This document shows, in pieces, positions 1 through 8,755 of a stretch of 64,000 nucleotides of DNA. The DNA comes from SLNP01 sp964568875. GTDB taxonomy: Bacteria > Bacteroidota > Bacteroidia > Bacteroidales > VadinHA17. Every line of letters begins with the position of its first letter. Position 1 is the stretch's first letter. The notes under the pieces were generated by a model. The model made no database searches. It was not told where the DNA came from and worked only from the letters and a program-made list of their open reading frames with translations. A program made the position numbers and the translations under genes. The DNA is taken from NCBI GenBank assembly GCA_964568875.1, contig CAZMSH010000002.1:1-64000 (forward strand), read 5' to 3'.

Positions 1-1997
1 TCTATTTCGCCAAAGATGACATTGGGAAAAGCCATAAAATTCATAAAAGCCTTTTCCCGAATAGGATAGATTCATTGTTCAACAACATCGGCAGCAATGG
101 CACCGAATTTATTTACACAACATTTTCAGGGGAGAAAGAAGGCTTTCTTCCATTAAGTATTGATTTCAACACCGAAAACCGGGATTTCATCCGCAGGTAT
201 TACAACAGGCAGATAAATTTCTATTTTTCAAGGATCAAAAAGCAGATCGTTAAGGTTGGCTTTATCAAAGAAAACCAGGTATGGGTAAAAGTTCCCCGGC
301 AATCAACACTTCAATGGGACGTGTACATGAAATTCTCTTTGAAAGTCCAGTTTGCCACGGTGAGTAAGTATCCTGAATTACTGGTTTCCTATGACGGTAC
401 TTCCAAAGTACTCAAACAATCGGTGGCTGAACTGATACAGGAGGTCTCCCCTGCCTGTTTCAAATGGGTGCTGCACAACAAACAACTTGAAAAGTGGGAA
501 TGGCTTTCGGAAGAAGATGTGCCGGACTATTCAACCTATTACCCGGTTCTGAATAAAAAACTGGAAGCTGCTTTGAACATACCAGCCGAAGCGCCACCAA
601 AGGACAACCGCTATCCCAAATACCTGAAAAACATCCAGGCGTTTTACAAGAAGTTCCTGAATAATGAGGAGTTTAAAAAGGTGATTCCCATCCATAACGG
701 AGGCTTTTTAACGGTCGGTTCATCCCGGATCAACTCCACCACCAAAGAAAGCAACCTGCTGGTATTTGGCAAGAACCAGACAGGTATTGTACCCAAAACC
801 TGCATGAAAAACCTGAAACCTTTCAAAGCCAGTCCTTACAAAAAAGTGCACCTTTTCTTTATCCTGCACAAGGATGCCGTAAACGAAGCCAAAGAACTGA
901 ATGAACGCTTTGTTAATGGCTTTAAATGGTTTAGGGGATTGTACGAATATGCCAATGTGCTGTTCCACACCGAAAAGGGCTTTAGCATAACCTTCTCCAA
1001 CAAAGACAATCCCATCCCTGAAATTGAGGCAGAACTTTCCAACCGGAAAATTGACCCCGATATAAAATACATCGCCATATACATTACCCCTTACGGGAAA
1101 TTTGAGCACGATCCCAAACACCGGGCAGTTTATTACAAGGTCAAGGAACTCCTGCTCAAACGCAAGATCACATCACAGGCAATTGATCCTGAAAAAATGG
1201 TAGCACAGGGCGATGGATGGGTTTACAGCCTCCCGAACATAGCTGTGGCAATCCTGGCAAAACTGGATGGCATTCCCTGGCGGCTGAATACACCCATCAA
1301 AAACGAACTGATAGTTGGCGTGGGTGCTTTCAAGCACGTGGAGGAAAACGTGCAGTACATCGGTAGTGCATTCAGCTTTTCCAACGATGGCAAGTTCAAT
1401 AGCTTTGAATATTTCATGAAGCATGAAATAAAAATGCTGGCCGGGAAAATCTCCAAGGCAGTGAGGGATTACGCTACCATCAACAGCCAGCCCGACAGGC
1501 TCATCATTCATTTTTACAAGAGCATGAGTGAAAGGGAACTGGAGCATATCGAAAAAGCACTGGATGAAATGGAATTGCCCATTCCGGTATTCATCCTTTC
1601 CATCAACAAGACCGAATCGGAAGATATTGTTGCTTTCGACAACAACTGGAAAGAACTGATGCCAGTAAGCGGCACATATATCAACATTGGTAAAAACAAG
1701 TACCTGCTTTTCAACAACACCCGCTACCCTGATGGCAGTTTCAGCAAAGCCGATGGTTATCCCTTTCCCATCAAACTGAACATTGATTGCACGGACAAGG
1801 AACAACTGAAAGATGTAAAGGTTATCAGGGAACTCATCGACCAGGTTTATCAGTTCAGCCGCATGTATTGGAAATCAGTGAGGCAGCAGAATTTACCTGT
1901 AACGATAAAATACCCCGAAATGGTGGCACAAATCGCCCCTCATTTTGATGGAAACGACATCCCCGATTTCGGAAAAGATAATTTGTGGTTTTTGTAA
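1..1997 (+). CDS. Long prokaryotic Argonaute (pAgo), PIWI nuclease centre degenerate, 5' end outside window
   Basis: The reading frame is open from the first base, so the gene begins upstream; 664 codons are visible. The protein is recognised as an Argonaute by its C-terminal half. The MID region has the Y-x-x-K...Q pattern (YYKVKELL...KITSQ) and a following Lys in AKLDGIPWRL, the residues that hold the 5' end of a guide in pAgos. The PIWI domain follows (about residues 420-660 of the visible part) and ends in a hydrophobic C-terminus (NLWFL). Against the DEDX tetrad, the first Asp position reads VGVGAF (Gly) and the third reads IHFYKS (Tyr); the fourth is not an acid. I infer it binds nucleic acid without slicing, as in long-B pAgos that rely on a separate effector. 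The N-terminal about 200 residues fit N and PAZ-like regions. A small cysteine-rich gene follows after 12 bp. Base composition is clearly richer in GC than the genes from 2.44 kb on. Confidence 0.85.
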   Translation, partial: YFAKDDIGKSHKIHKSLFPNRIDSLFNNIGSNGTEFIYTTFSGEKEGFLPLSIDFNTENRDFIRRYYNRQINFYFSRIKKQIVKVGFIKENQVWVKVPRQSTLQWDVYMKFSLKVQFATVSKYPELLVSYDGTSKVLKQSVAELIQEVSPACFKWVLHNKQLEKWEWLSEEDVPDYSTYYPVLNKKLEAALNIPAEAPPKDNRYPKYLKNIQAFYKKFLNNEEFKKVIPIHNGGFLTVGSSRINSTTKESNLLVFGKNQTGIVPKTCMKNLKPFKASPYKKVHLFFILHKDAVNEAKELNERFVNGFKWFRGLYEYANVLFHTEKGFSITFSNKDNPIPEIEAELSNRKIDPDIKYIAIYITPYGKFEHDPKHRAVYYKVKELLLKRKITSQAIDPEKMVAQGDGWVYSLPNIAVAILAKLDGIPWRLNTPIKNELIVGVGAFKHVEENVQYIGSAFSFSNDGKFNSFEYFMKHEIKMLAGKISKAVRDYATINSQPDRLIIHFYKSMSERELEHIEKALDEMELPIPVFILSINKTESEDIVAFDNNWKELMPVSGTYINIGKNKYLLFNNTRYPDGSFSKADGYPFPIKLNIDCTDKEQLKDVKVIRELIDQVYQFSRMYWKSVRQQNLPVTIKYPEMVAQIAPHFDGNDIPDFGKDNLWFL

Positions 1998-2009
1998 AAT
2001 ACAGAGAAA

Positions 2010-2402
2010 ATGTCAAGTGTAGAATTAGCCAAAAAATATGTAATAGATGTTCCCTGCAAGCATTGCAAGGGGAAAGGCAAGTGCAATTGCAGTTCTTGCG
2101 AAAATGACAGGGCAAACAATTATATGATGGTTTGGGGTATAAGGAATCCACGGCCTCTGCCTGATATGTTAGAGGAAAGGGAAAGACACAGCAAGGAATA
2201 TTGGGAAGAATATGAAAAAAGTAAAAAGTGGGCTAAATCAGAAGACAATTGCCCAAAGTGTGGAGGAAAAGGGACAAGGCCGGAAATAGATCAAAAAAAA
2301 CTCGATCAGGAAGTTCAGTCAGGCCTGATTACGGAACATGAAAAATTTGCCATTATCAAAGAACTCGGGAACACCTTTGGGGCTTATTATTTTCAGTATT
2401 AA
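2010..2402 (+). CDS. Small cysteine-rich protein with DnaJ-type CxxCxGxG motifs, downstream partner of pAgo
   Basis: The 130-residue protein carries CKHCKGKG near residue 13, then CNCSSC near 23, and CPKCGGKG near residue 81. The first and last are CxxCxGxG repeats, the zinc-binding unit of DnaJ zinc fingers; the linker between them is highly charged (ERERHSKEYWEEYEKSKKW). No J domain, nuclease or membrane segment is visible. It starts 12 bp after the Argonaute stop, so the two are probably co-transcribed. The function is unknown; a zinc-dependent adaptor or nucleic-acid-binding role beside the Argonaute is an inference from position. It could also be an unrelated small metal protein. It ends just before the change to AT-rich DNA. 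Confidence 0.65.
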   Translation: MSSVELAKKYVIDVPCKHCKGKGKCNCSSCENDRANNYMMVWGIRNPRPLPDMLEERERHSKEYWEEYEKSKKWAKSEDNCPKCGGKGTRPEIDQKKLDQEVQSGLITEHEKFAIIKELGNTFGAYYFQY

Positions 2403-2440
2403 AATATATTGTGCGTTTCTAAAATAAAAAGTAATTATTT

Positions 2441-3481
2441 ATGAATACAAATGTAGCTGTAATAATTCCACTATACAATGGCGCCCCATGGATTGAAGAA
2501 ACAATAAAAAGTGTCTTGAAACAGGACTTAAAACCAGCTGAATTTATTATTGTTGATGATAATTCAACTGATAATGGTTGTGAATTAGTAGAAAAGTATA
2601 AAGAAGTAACTTTAGTCAAAAATGACGGAAAAGGCTCATCCATGTCTCGTAATTTGGGAACAAAGCTCTCAAATTCGGCCTTTATTGCATTTTTAGACCA
2701 AGATGATCTTTGGCATCCATCTCATTTACGATTACTAAGAAATGCATTATTAGATAATCCTGATTCAAATAGTGTTTTTGCAGCTGCAAGTAGTTTTGAA
2801 AAAGATTTTCCCAATTATGATACTTCTTCGACTGACTGTACCTATTTTGATCCATGGACACGTTACCCTTTTACAATTGGAGTTGATGGACCTTCTTTAG
2901 CATTAATTCGCAGAGAAATACTTTTCGAAATTGGATTATGGGAAGAAAAATCAACAGGCATGGGAGATGCAATCCTTTTTTTAAAACTATCCTCAAAGAA
3001 ACCTTTACTTAAATTGAAATCATGTACTGTTGGAAAACGTGTTCATGCAGGTTCACAATGGATTGCAATTAGAGATTGGGGCGCAAAATATTTAAATTTC
3101 AGACATCAGGTAATGCGAAGCGCATTGGACTTTAGAATCAATATCGCTCCCAACGATCCTCTTTTGCCAGACTTTGAACTAAAACTAGAAGCACTGAAAA
3201 CGTTGCAACGACTCACACATTCAATAACAAAACAGGATCATAAAAAAGTTGCAGAATATGCAAATCTTATGGAAACTCAACTTTGTGATGTTAACGACAA
3301 CTATATGTCACATGTTTTCTATTGTTTGATGGGAGCTTTATTTCCCATTCACGATAGTGAAAAACTTAAAATAGAAAGGGACCGTGTATTCTCGGAATTA
3401 CTTGAAATATGGCCAAACGATGCCCAAAAAACGAGAAAATCTATTACAAATTTAATCGGAGAAAAACCCTTGGTTAGTTAA
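2441..3481 (+). CDS. Family 2 glycosyltransferase
   Basis: GT-A fold glycosyltransferase of 346 residues. The N-terminus (VAVIIPLYNGAPWIEETI) and the VDDNSTD segment form the nucleotide-sugar site, and FLDQDDLWHP is the DxD metal-binding region near residue 85. A C-terminal part of about 100 residues has no motif I recognise. Donor and acceptor cannot be read from the sequence. It is the first gene of an eight-gene run with gaps of a few bases or overlaps (to 10881), so it probably adds a sugar to a glycan or small molecule built by that operon. The DNA is much more AT-rich than the upstream Argonaute gene. Confidence 0.85.
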   Translation: MNTNVAVIIPLYNGAPWIEETIKSVLKQDLKPAEFIIVDDNSTDNGCELVEKYKEVTLVKNDGKGSSMSRNLGTKLSNSAFIAFLDQDDLWHPSHLRLLRNALLDNPDSNSVFAAASSFEKDFPNYDTSSTDCTYFDPWTRYPFTIGVDGPSLALIRREILFEIGLWEEKSTGMGDAILFLKLSSKKPLLKLKSCTVGKRVHAGSQWIAIRDWGAKYLNFRHQVMRSALDFRINIAPNDPLLPDFELKLEALKTLQRLTHSITKQDHKKVAEYANLMETQLCDVNDNYMSHVFYCLMGALFPIHDSEKLKIERDRVFSELLEIWPNDAQKTRKSITNLIGEKPLVS

Positions 3482-3483
3482 AT

Positions 3484-4233
3484 ATGTTTGTAAGTAAATC
3501 AAATAAAATTCTGATTACTGGTTCTTCTGGCTTTGTAGGAAGTTTGATCATTCCTTTTTTGCAAAATTATGGTTTTTTTATTCGAGGTTATGATCAAAAT
3601 ACAGATTCAATTTCCGATGAGTTTGTTAAAGGTCAGATTGAAGATACTGAATTATTAAGAAAGGCTCTTATTGGCGTAGATGCAATTATTCATTTAGCCG
3701 CCTTTTCTGATGAAGGAGATTTTTTACAACAAATATTAAAACCAAATATTGTTGGCGTTTATAGTTTATTTGAAGCAATAAAAGATAAAAATATAGAAAG
3801 AATTATCCTTGCCAGTAGCACCCAAGCCGCAGACATTGAACAAACTAAGGGCATAATCACAGCTAATCTGGACTTTTCCACAAGTTATTATGGACTATCA
3901 AAAATATGGTTGGAAAAGGTAGCCGAAATGAATACTCGGCTATACAACTTAAATATTATTGCAGCCCGTCTTGGATGGATAATAAGAAGTCGCAGAGAAT
4001 TTGAAGAATTGAAAAATAATCCGAGTTGGCAAAAATACTTTTTCAGTCATTTGGATGCGCAAAAATTTTTTTTATCCTGTCTGAAAGCGCCTGTAAAAGG
4101 ATTTAACTTAATCAATGCAGTTAGCAAATCAGTTTCAAACAATGGATATAGCATGATGGAAACAAAACTTTTGATAGGCTTTCAGCCAGAAGATGTCTTT
4201 CCAGAAGGTTTAATTCCCCAAATTATGGCATAA
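3484..4233 (+). CDS. NAD(P)-dependent SDR sugar epimerase/dehydratase-like protein
   Basis: Extended short-chain dehydrogenase of 249 residues. ITGSSGFVGS near residue 11 is the Rossmann glycine motif, and SSTQ...YYGLSK supplies the catalytic Ser/Thr-Tyr-Lys set. It is shorter than typical UDP-sugar epimerases (about 310-340) and closest in shape to uronate-dehydrogenase-like SDRs, but the substrate is unknown. It starts 2 bp after the glycosyltransferase and its stop overlaps the next start by one base, indicating translational coupling. A role in modifying a nucleotide sugar for the operon product is inferred. Confidence 0.8.
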   Translation: MFVSKSNKILITGSSGFVGSLIIPFLQNYGFFIRGYDQNTDSISDEFVKGQIEDTELLRKALIGVDAIIHLAAFSDEGDFLQQILKPNIVGVYSLFEAIKDKNIERIILASSTQAADIEQTKGIITANLDFSTSYYGLSKIWLEKVAEMNTRLYNLNIIAARLGWIIRSRREFEELKNNPSWQKYFFSHLDAQKFFLSCLKAPVKGFNLINAVSKSVSNNGYSMMETKLLIGFQPEDVFPEGLIPQIMA

Positions 4234-6095
4234 TGAAAGTCGCAGTAATAAATAGACCTAATGATCCTGATAGTCTTCAAATATATTACAGCAACCTTAC
4301 ATTTGAGTTATCCGCTTTAGGAATTGAGATTGTACCTTTTGGAGAAGAAGAGCCTATTCCTCAGGATTATGACCTTGTATGGGATCCAGGTATGTGTATG
4401 CGTCCTATACCACTTAATATTTTAAATTCCACTATTCCTGTAATAGGGAGTATGCATGGTGTAAAGGCATATTCTCTACCTATACACGAACTTGTTACTA
4501 ATCAGGAAGAGGAGCAGGAACTAATTACATGCAAAAATTTACTCGATCAACAATGGAAAGAATTTAAAGATAAAATAACAGCATTGGTAACTGTTTCAGA
4601 ATATGGAAAAAGAGAAATAACAAATGCTGTCAATATTAAATCAGAAAAAGTGTTTACTATATACAATGGTGTGAACACAGCAATTTTTAAAAAGGAGGGT
4701 AAAAGAAAGAGTATTGGAAAACCCTATTTCTTTCATGTGTCAACGGTAAATCCTTTAAAAAACTTTAATCGTTTATTGAGTGCTTATTTGTTATTGCCTG
4801 AAAATACAAGACCGGACCTAGTTGCTATTATTCCTGATTATACGAAAATGGTTAATGCTAAAGGATTGCATATTATTTCAGATTCATTATCGCAAGAGGA
4901 AATTGCTGAATGGTACAGGGGAGCAATAGCATTAATACTTCCTTCACTGAGAGAAACATTTGGTATGCCAATCATTGAAGCAATGCGATGCGGTATTCCT
5001 GTAATAACATCAAATGTTACAGCATGTGCTGAAATAGCAGGCGATGCAGCTACCCTGGTTGACCCCCGTTCAGTAGAAGATTTGAAAAACGCCATGTCAA
5101 AAATACACCTTGATCCTAATTATAGGGATACATTAATTTCTAAAGGGATACAACATTCTTCCAAATTTTCTTGGGAAGAATCAGCCATTCAGTTCCGCCA
5201 ACTTTTTAATCAAGTCATAAAAAAGAACAAGGATAAATATCCAAAGATGAGGAAATTGGAAGTTACAACAACGGTAGGTTGTCAAATCAATTGTTCTTTT
5301 TGTCCTCATTCTATTTTTTACAAAAACTATTTGAAAAAGGTCTCTGACAATAGGCATATGAGTTTTAATGTGTTTAAAACTTGCATTGATAAATTACCTG
5401 CTGATGTTGGAGTAAGTTTTGGTGGTATGAGTGAACCTTTTCAAAATAAAGAATGTGTAGAAATGGTGCTATACGCAAAAGAAAAAGGTCATGCCATTGA
5501 AATCTTCACTACGATGTCAGGCTTAAATTTTGCTGATCTCAAACGGTTAACAACGCATTTAGCTTTAGGCACTAAAAGTACTGACGATAAATTATATATT
5601 CATCTGCCTTCTGATAACAACTGGGAACATATTACAATAGACCATGAACTGATTGAAAAGATCAATTTCCTCATAAGTAATGATTTTAGTTTAGAATTTC
5701 ATTATCATGGAGAAAACATCCATAGTACCCTTCAAAATATTGAATTTAAACATAGGTTAAATCATTGGCCATTACATGATCGATCGCTAAATGAAACTAC
5801 AGTGATAAAAAAATCTAAGATAAAAAAGGGGAAAATCTCATGTGTGATGAACATGGAAGTTAACTTCTTAATACCCAGTGGAGATGTATTATTATGCTGT
5901 CAGGATTTCGGGATAGATTTTATTATTGGTAACCTGGTTACAGACGACTTTGAAAGTTTGTATAAAAGTAGGCCATTCAAAAGGGTATTAGGAAGTTTAC
6001 AAGATGACTCTATTAATTCAGTTTGTAGAAATTGTCACTTTGCGGTAGAAATTGGCCACAAATTCGATACAATGAATAGTAAAATAAATAAATGA
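4233..6095 (+). CDS. GT4 glycosyltransferase fused to a radical SAM/SPASM enzyme
   Basis: Two enzymes in one 620-residue chain. Residues 1 to about 335 are a GT-B, family 4 glycosyltransferase: the nucleotide-sugar site includes SLRETFGMPIIEAM with the E-x7-E pattern, and FHVSTVNPLKNF is the domain junction. Residues about 340-620 are a radical SAM enzyme: C350-x3-C354-x2-C357 would hold the 4Fe-4S cluster that cleaves S-adenosylmethionine. A C-terminal SPASM-like region has cysteines at CVMN, LLCCQDF and CRNC for an auxiliary cluster. There is no frameshift or stop between the halves. Radical SAM/SPASM enzymes oxidise, epimerise or crosslink peptides and sugars; here the glycosyltransferase partner suggests action on the transferred sugar or on its acceptor. 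Both domain assignments are secure; the joint function is unknown. Confidence 0.85.
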   Translation: MKVAVINRPNDPDSLQIYYSNLTFELSALGIEIVPFGEEEPIPQDYDLVWDPGMCMRPIPLNILNSTIPVIGSMHGVKAYSLPIHELVTNQEEEQELITCKNLLDQQWKEFKDKITALVTVSEYGKREITNAVNIKSEKVFTIYNGVNTAIFKKEGKRKSIGKPYFFHVSTVNPLKNFNRLLSAYLLLPENTRPDLVAIIPDYTKMVNAKGLHIISDSLSQEEIAEWYRGAIALILPSLRETFGMPIIEAMRCGIPVITSNVTACAEIAGDAATLVDPRSVEDLKNAMSKIHLDPNYRDTLISKGIQHSSKFSWEESAIQFRQLFNQVIKKNKDKYPKMRKLEVTTTVGCQINCSFCPHSIFYKNYLKKVSDNRHMSFNVFKTCIDKLPADVGVSFGGMSEPFQNKECVEMVLYAKEKGHAIEIFTTMSGLNFADLKRLTTHLALGTKSTDDKLYIHLPSDNNWEHITIDHELIEKINFLISNDFSLEFHYHGENIHSTLQNIEFKHRLNHWPLHDRSLNETTVIKKSKIKKGKISCVMNMEVNFLIPSGDVLLCCQDFGIDFIIGNLVTDDFESLYKSRPFKRVLGSLQDDSINSVCRNCHFAVEIGHKFDTMNSKINK

Positions 6096-6871
6096 TGCAG
6101 ACAGGCAGTTTCAAGATCACAAACATAGTTCACTTAACAGATGTGCATCTTTGCCGTAATAAAAACGATTTGGTTTACGGAAGAAATCCATACTATTCGT
6201 TTAGGGAAATCCTGAATCTTATCCACAAAAAAATTCCAGAACTAAGTCTTATCGTCATTACTGGAGATATTTCTGAAGATGTCACACTTTCTTCTTATGA
6301 GATAGCAGATTCTTTGCTAAATGAATTTAAAAACACCTGTTATTGGATTACTGGAAATCATGATGATTTCTCCATTCTTCCTAGTAAGATTAAAAACAAA
6401 TATATAAAAAATGAATGGGAGCTTGGAGCCTGGAAATTCATTGCTTTAGATACAACAATTAAAGGCGAAGATTATGGGCTACTATCAAACTTGGAACTCC
6501 AAAAACTGAATTCTTTTTTATCAACTAATAAAGAACACCCTGTAATAATTTGCATGCACCATCCACCTATAGACGTGGATTCTGTATTTATTGATTCAAT
6601 AGGCCTAATAAATAAAAAATGTTTTTGGAATGAATTGGCAAATTACAGCAATGTAAAGGCTGTACTTTCTGGTCATGTTCACCAACAGATTACTGCTAAT
6701 GTTGAAGGAATCTTAGTATCCTGTGCTCCATCAACATTTGTTCAATGGCTTCCAAAATCAAAAGAGTTTGTATTTGACGAGGATAGAGGAAATGGATTTA
6801 ATCTAATAACCTTGATGGGCAATGAGGGTATGACTATTGAAACAATAAGAAATAATCATAAATCGAGATAA
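6092..6871 (+). CDS. Calcineurin-like metallophosphoesterase (CpdA-like)
   Basis: Class III cyclic-nucleotide-phosphodiesterase-like protein of 259 residues with all metal motifs of the fold: HLTDVHL (DxH), VITGDIS (GD), ITGNHDD (GNHD), MHHPP and SGHVH. The fold hydrolyses phosphomono- or diesters with two bound metals. CpdA itself cleaves cAMP, but inside this operon (ATGA overlap with the radical SAM gene, PIG-L gene 4 bp downstream) a phosphodiester or sugar phosphate made by the pathway is at least as likely a substrate. No signal peptide is seen, so it is cytoplasmic. Confidence 0.85.
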   Translation: MMQTGSFKITNIVHLTDVHLCRNKNDLVYGRNPYYSFREILNLIHKKIPELSLIVITGDISEDVTLSSYEIADSLLNEFKNTCYWITGNHDDFSILPSKIKNKYIKNEWELGAWKFIALDTTIKGEDYGLLSNLELQKLNSFLSTNKEHPVIICMHHPPIDVDSVFIDSIGLINKKCFWNELANYSNVKAVLSGHVHQQITANVEGILVSCAPSTFVQWLPKSKEFVFDEDRGNGFNLITLMGNEGMTIETIRNNHKSR

Positions 6872-6875
6872 TACA

Positions 6876-7592
6876 ATGCGTAAAAATATAATACTGTCTC
6901 CACATTGCGATGATGCTGCATTTTCTCTCGGAGGTCTGCTTTTGTCTGGAATGATAGATAATGTAGTAATCTGTACAGTATTTTCAATTAGCAATTGTAC
7001 TTATAACGACTTGGAAGACTCCATCGAAAATATTACTACGATCAGAAAGAAAGAAGATGAAGAGTTTTTCAAACAATGTAAATCGAAAATACATCTTCAT
7101 TATATGGATAAACTTGATGCTCCAATCAGAATGGGAAATGAAGATTTGGATGTTTTTAATACTTCTTTCACTAAAAAGGATCGAGAAATATGTACCGAAA
7201 TAATCAGCTTTATTGAAGATAACTTTAGCATTGATGATATAATTTATGCCCCGCTTGCACTTGGAAATCATATCGATCACTATATCTTATTTGAAGTTGC
7301 TGCTGATTTAGCTGCTGAAGGGTATGATGTTAATTATTATGAAGACTTGCCATATGCTGCGAATTGTAGCAATTATCTACTCAAAAGAAGAATATCATCT
7401 CTTGAAGAAAGAATAGAAAATGTTTATTCAGACCTAGTTAGACATTCGAAAATTTCAATTATTGATAAAATTAGTGCCTTAAGCATATATCGGTCACAAA
7501 TTGATCCTTCAATAATCAAGCGTATTTCTAATTACCACTATAGGATAAGCAATGATTTTGTTTGTTATAAAACCTGGGGAAAAAAAAGATGA
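6876..7592 (+). CDS. PIG-L family N-deacetylase
   Basis: LmbE/PIG-L family zinc deacetylase of 238 residues. The N-terminal SPHCDDAAFSLGG carries the PHxDD metal site (H10, D12, D13) with Cys in place of the usual Pro, and GNHIDH near residue 130 gives the third His ligand. Family members remove N-acetyl groups from amino sugars (GlcNAc-PI, MshB, BshB, lincomycin and teicoplanin pathways). Its stop overlaps the start of the following aminotransferase by four bases. With two aminotransferases in the operon, it suggests that the product contains free amino sugars (inference). Confidence 0.8.
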   Translation: MRKNIILSPHCDDAAFSLGGLLLSGMIDNVVICTVFSISNCTYNDLEDSIENITTIRKKEDEEFFKQCKSKIHLHYMDKLDAPIRMGNEDLDVFNTSFTKKDREICTEIISFIEDNFSIDDIIYAPLALGNHIDHYILFEVAADLAAEGYDVNYYEDLPYAANCSNYLLKRRISSLEERIENVYSDLVRHSKISIIDKISALSIYRSQIDPSIIKRISNYHYRISNDFVCYKTWGKKR

Positions 7593-8755
7593 AAAATTTA
7601 TACCCTTCGAAACCCTCACTAGACAGAGAAGAACTAGAACAAATTCAGAAAGTTTTTGATTCAAATTGGCTTGGCATGGGAACCTTTGTTCTTGAGTTCG
7701 AATCTGAGATAGAAAAATATATTGGTAAAGGTATTGCTATCGCTGTTAATTCAGGGACATCAGCTCTGCATTTGGCATTAGAAAGTATAGGCGTTGGGAA
7801 AGGAGATGAAGTTATTGTTCCTTCTCTAACGTTTTGTGCCAGCGTTCAAATAATAACAGCATTGGGTGCAAAGCCAGTTTTTTGTGATGTTTTATTAAAT
7901 GATCTTTGTATTGACGTTAAGGATGTTGCCTCTAAAATAACTCCTAAAACAAAAGCCATTATCCCAGTTCATTATTGTGGCATTTGCTGTGATATGGATG
8001 CACTTATGGCATTAAAAAATGAGCATGGGATTCGGATTGTTGAAGATGCAGCTCATGCCTTTGGCTCATTCTACAAAGGCAAGAGAATTGGTAGTTTTGG
8101 AGATATTTGCTGTTTTAGTTTTGACCCGATCAAGAATATTACTTGCGGAGAGGGAGGTGCAATAATTGTCCATGATGAGAATCATGCAGATTTAATCCGA
8201 AAAAAGAGAATGTTGGGGATCGACAAAGATGGCTGGTTACGTCATACTGATAAATCAAACCCCAAAGACTATGATGTAGTAACTCAGGGGTATCGTTATC
8301 ATATGAGTAATATTAATGCTGCGATTGGTTTAACTCAAATGAAAAAAATATATGATTTCCGTCAAAAGAAAATAGAATTAGTAAAACGATACAACCAAAG
8401 ATTATCTAAGATTAAAACTATTTCAATACTGAGTTGGAATTTACCCGAAAGTTTCCCTTTTGCATACGTTATTAAGGTTCATGAAAATCACAGGGATAAA
8501 TTAAAAGTCTACTTAAAAAGATATGGTATCCATACAGGATTGAACTATATTCCTAACCATATGCAAAGTTTTTTTCAGGAAACAGTTCGTTTACCAATTA
8601 CAGAACAGCTATATCAGGAAATTATTACGTTGCCATTATATTATGATCTTGAATTTAAAGATGTTGAATCCATTGTAAAATGTATCGAAGACTATTTTAG
8701 TCAACAAGATTCATTTGAGCCTATTCTTTTAGGAAAGGAAGTGCACAATGAATAA
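7589..8755 (+). CDS. DegT/DnrJ/EryC1 sugar aminotransferase
   Basis: PLP-dependent aminotransferase of 388 residues. The N-terminal segment NSGTSALHLAL binds the cofactor phosphate, VEDAAHAFGS is the Asp-containing cofactor motif, and SFDPIKNITCGEGG holds the internal-aldimine lysine (K182). The family transfers an amino group from glutamate or glutamine to a keto sugar, usually nucleotide-linked, as in perosamine or 3-amino sugar synthesis. It overlaps its neighbours on both sides (4 bp and 8 bp). It differs from the second DegT protein of this operon, so two different amination steps, or a bifunctional sugar, are implied. Confidence 0.85.
   Translation: MKNLYPSKPSLDREELEQIQKVFDSNWLGMGTFVLEFESEIEKYIGKGIAIAVNSGTSALHLALESIGVGKGDEVIVPSLTFCASVQIITALGAKPVFCDVLLNDLCIDVKDVASKITPKTKAIIPVHYCGICCDMDALMALKNEHGIRIVEDAAHAFGSFYKGKRIGSFGDICCFSFDPIKNITCGEGGAIIVHDENHADLIRKKRMLGIDKDGWLRHTDKSNPKDYDVVTQGYRYHMSNINAAIGLTQMKKIYDFRQKKIELVKRYNQRLSKIKTISILSWNLPESFPFAYVIKVHENHRDKLKVYLKRYGIHTGLNYIPNHMQSFFQETVRLPITEQLYQEIITLPLYYDLEFKDVESIVKCIEDYFSQQDSFEPILLGKEVHNE

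Noticed and set aside
1173..1805. 210-codon minus-strand open frame inside the Argonaute gene
   Set aside because: It mirrors the codon pattern of the plus-strand gene and has no domain of its own; the Argonaute reading explains the region.
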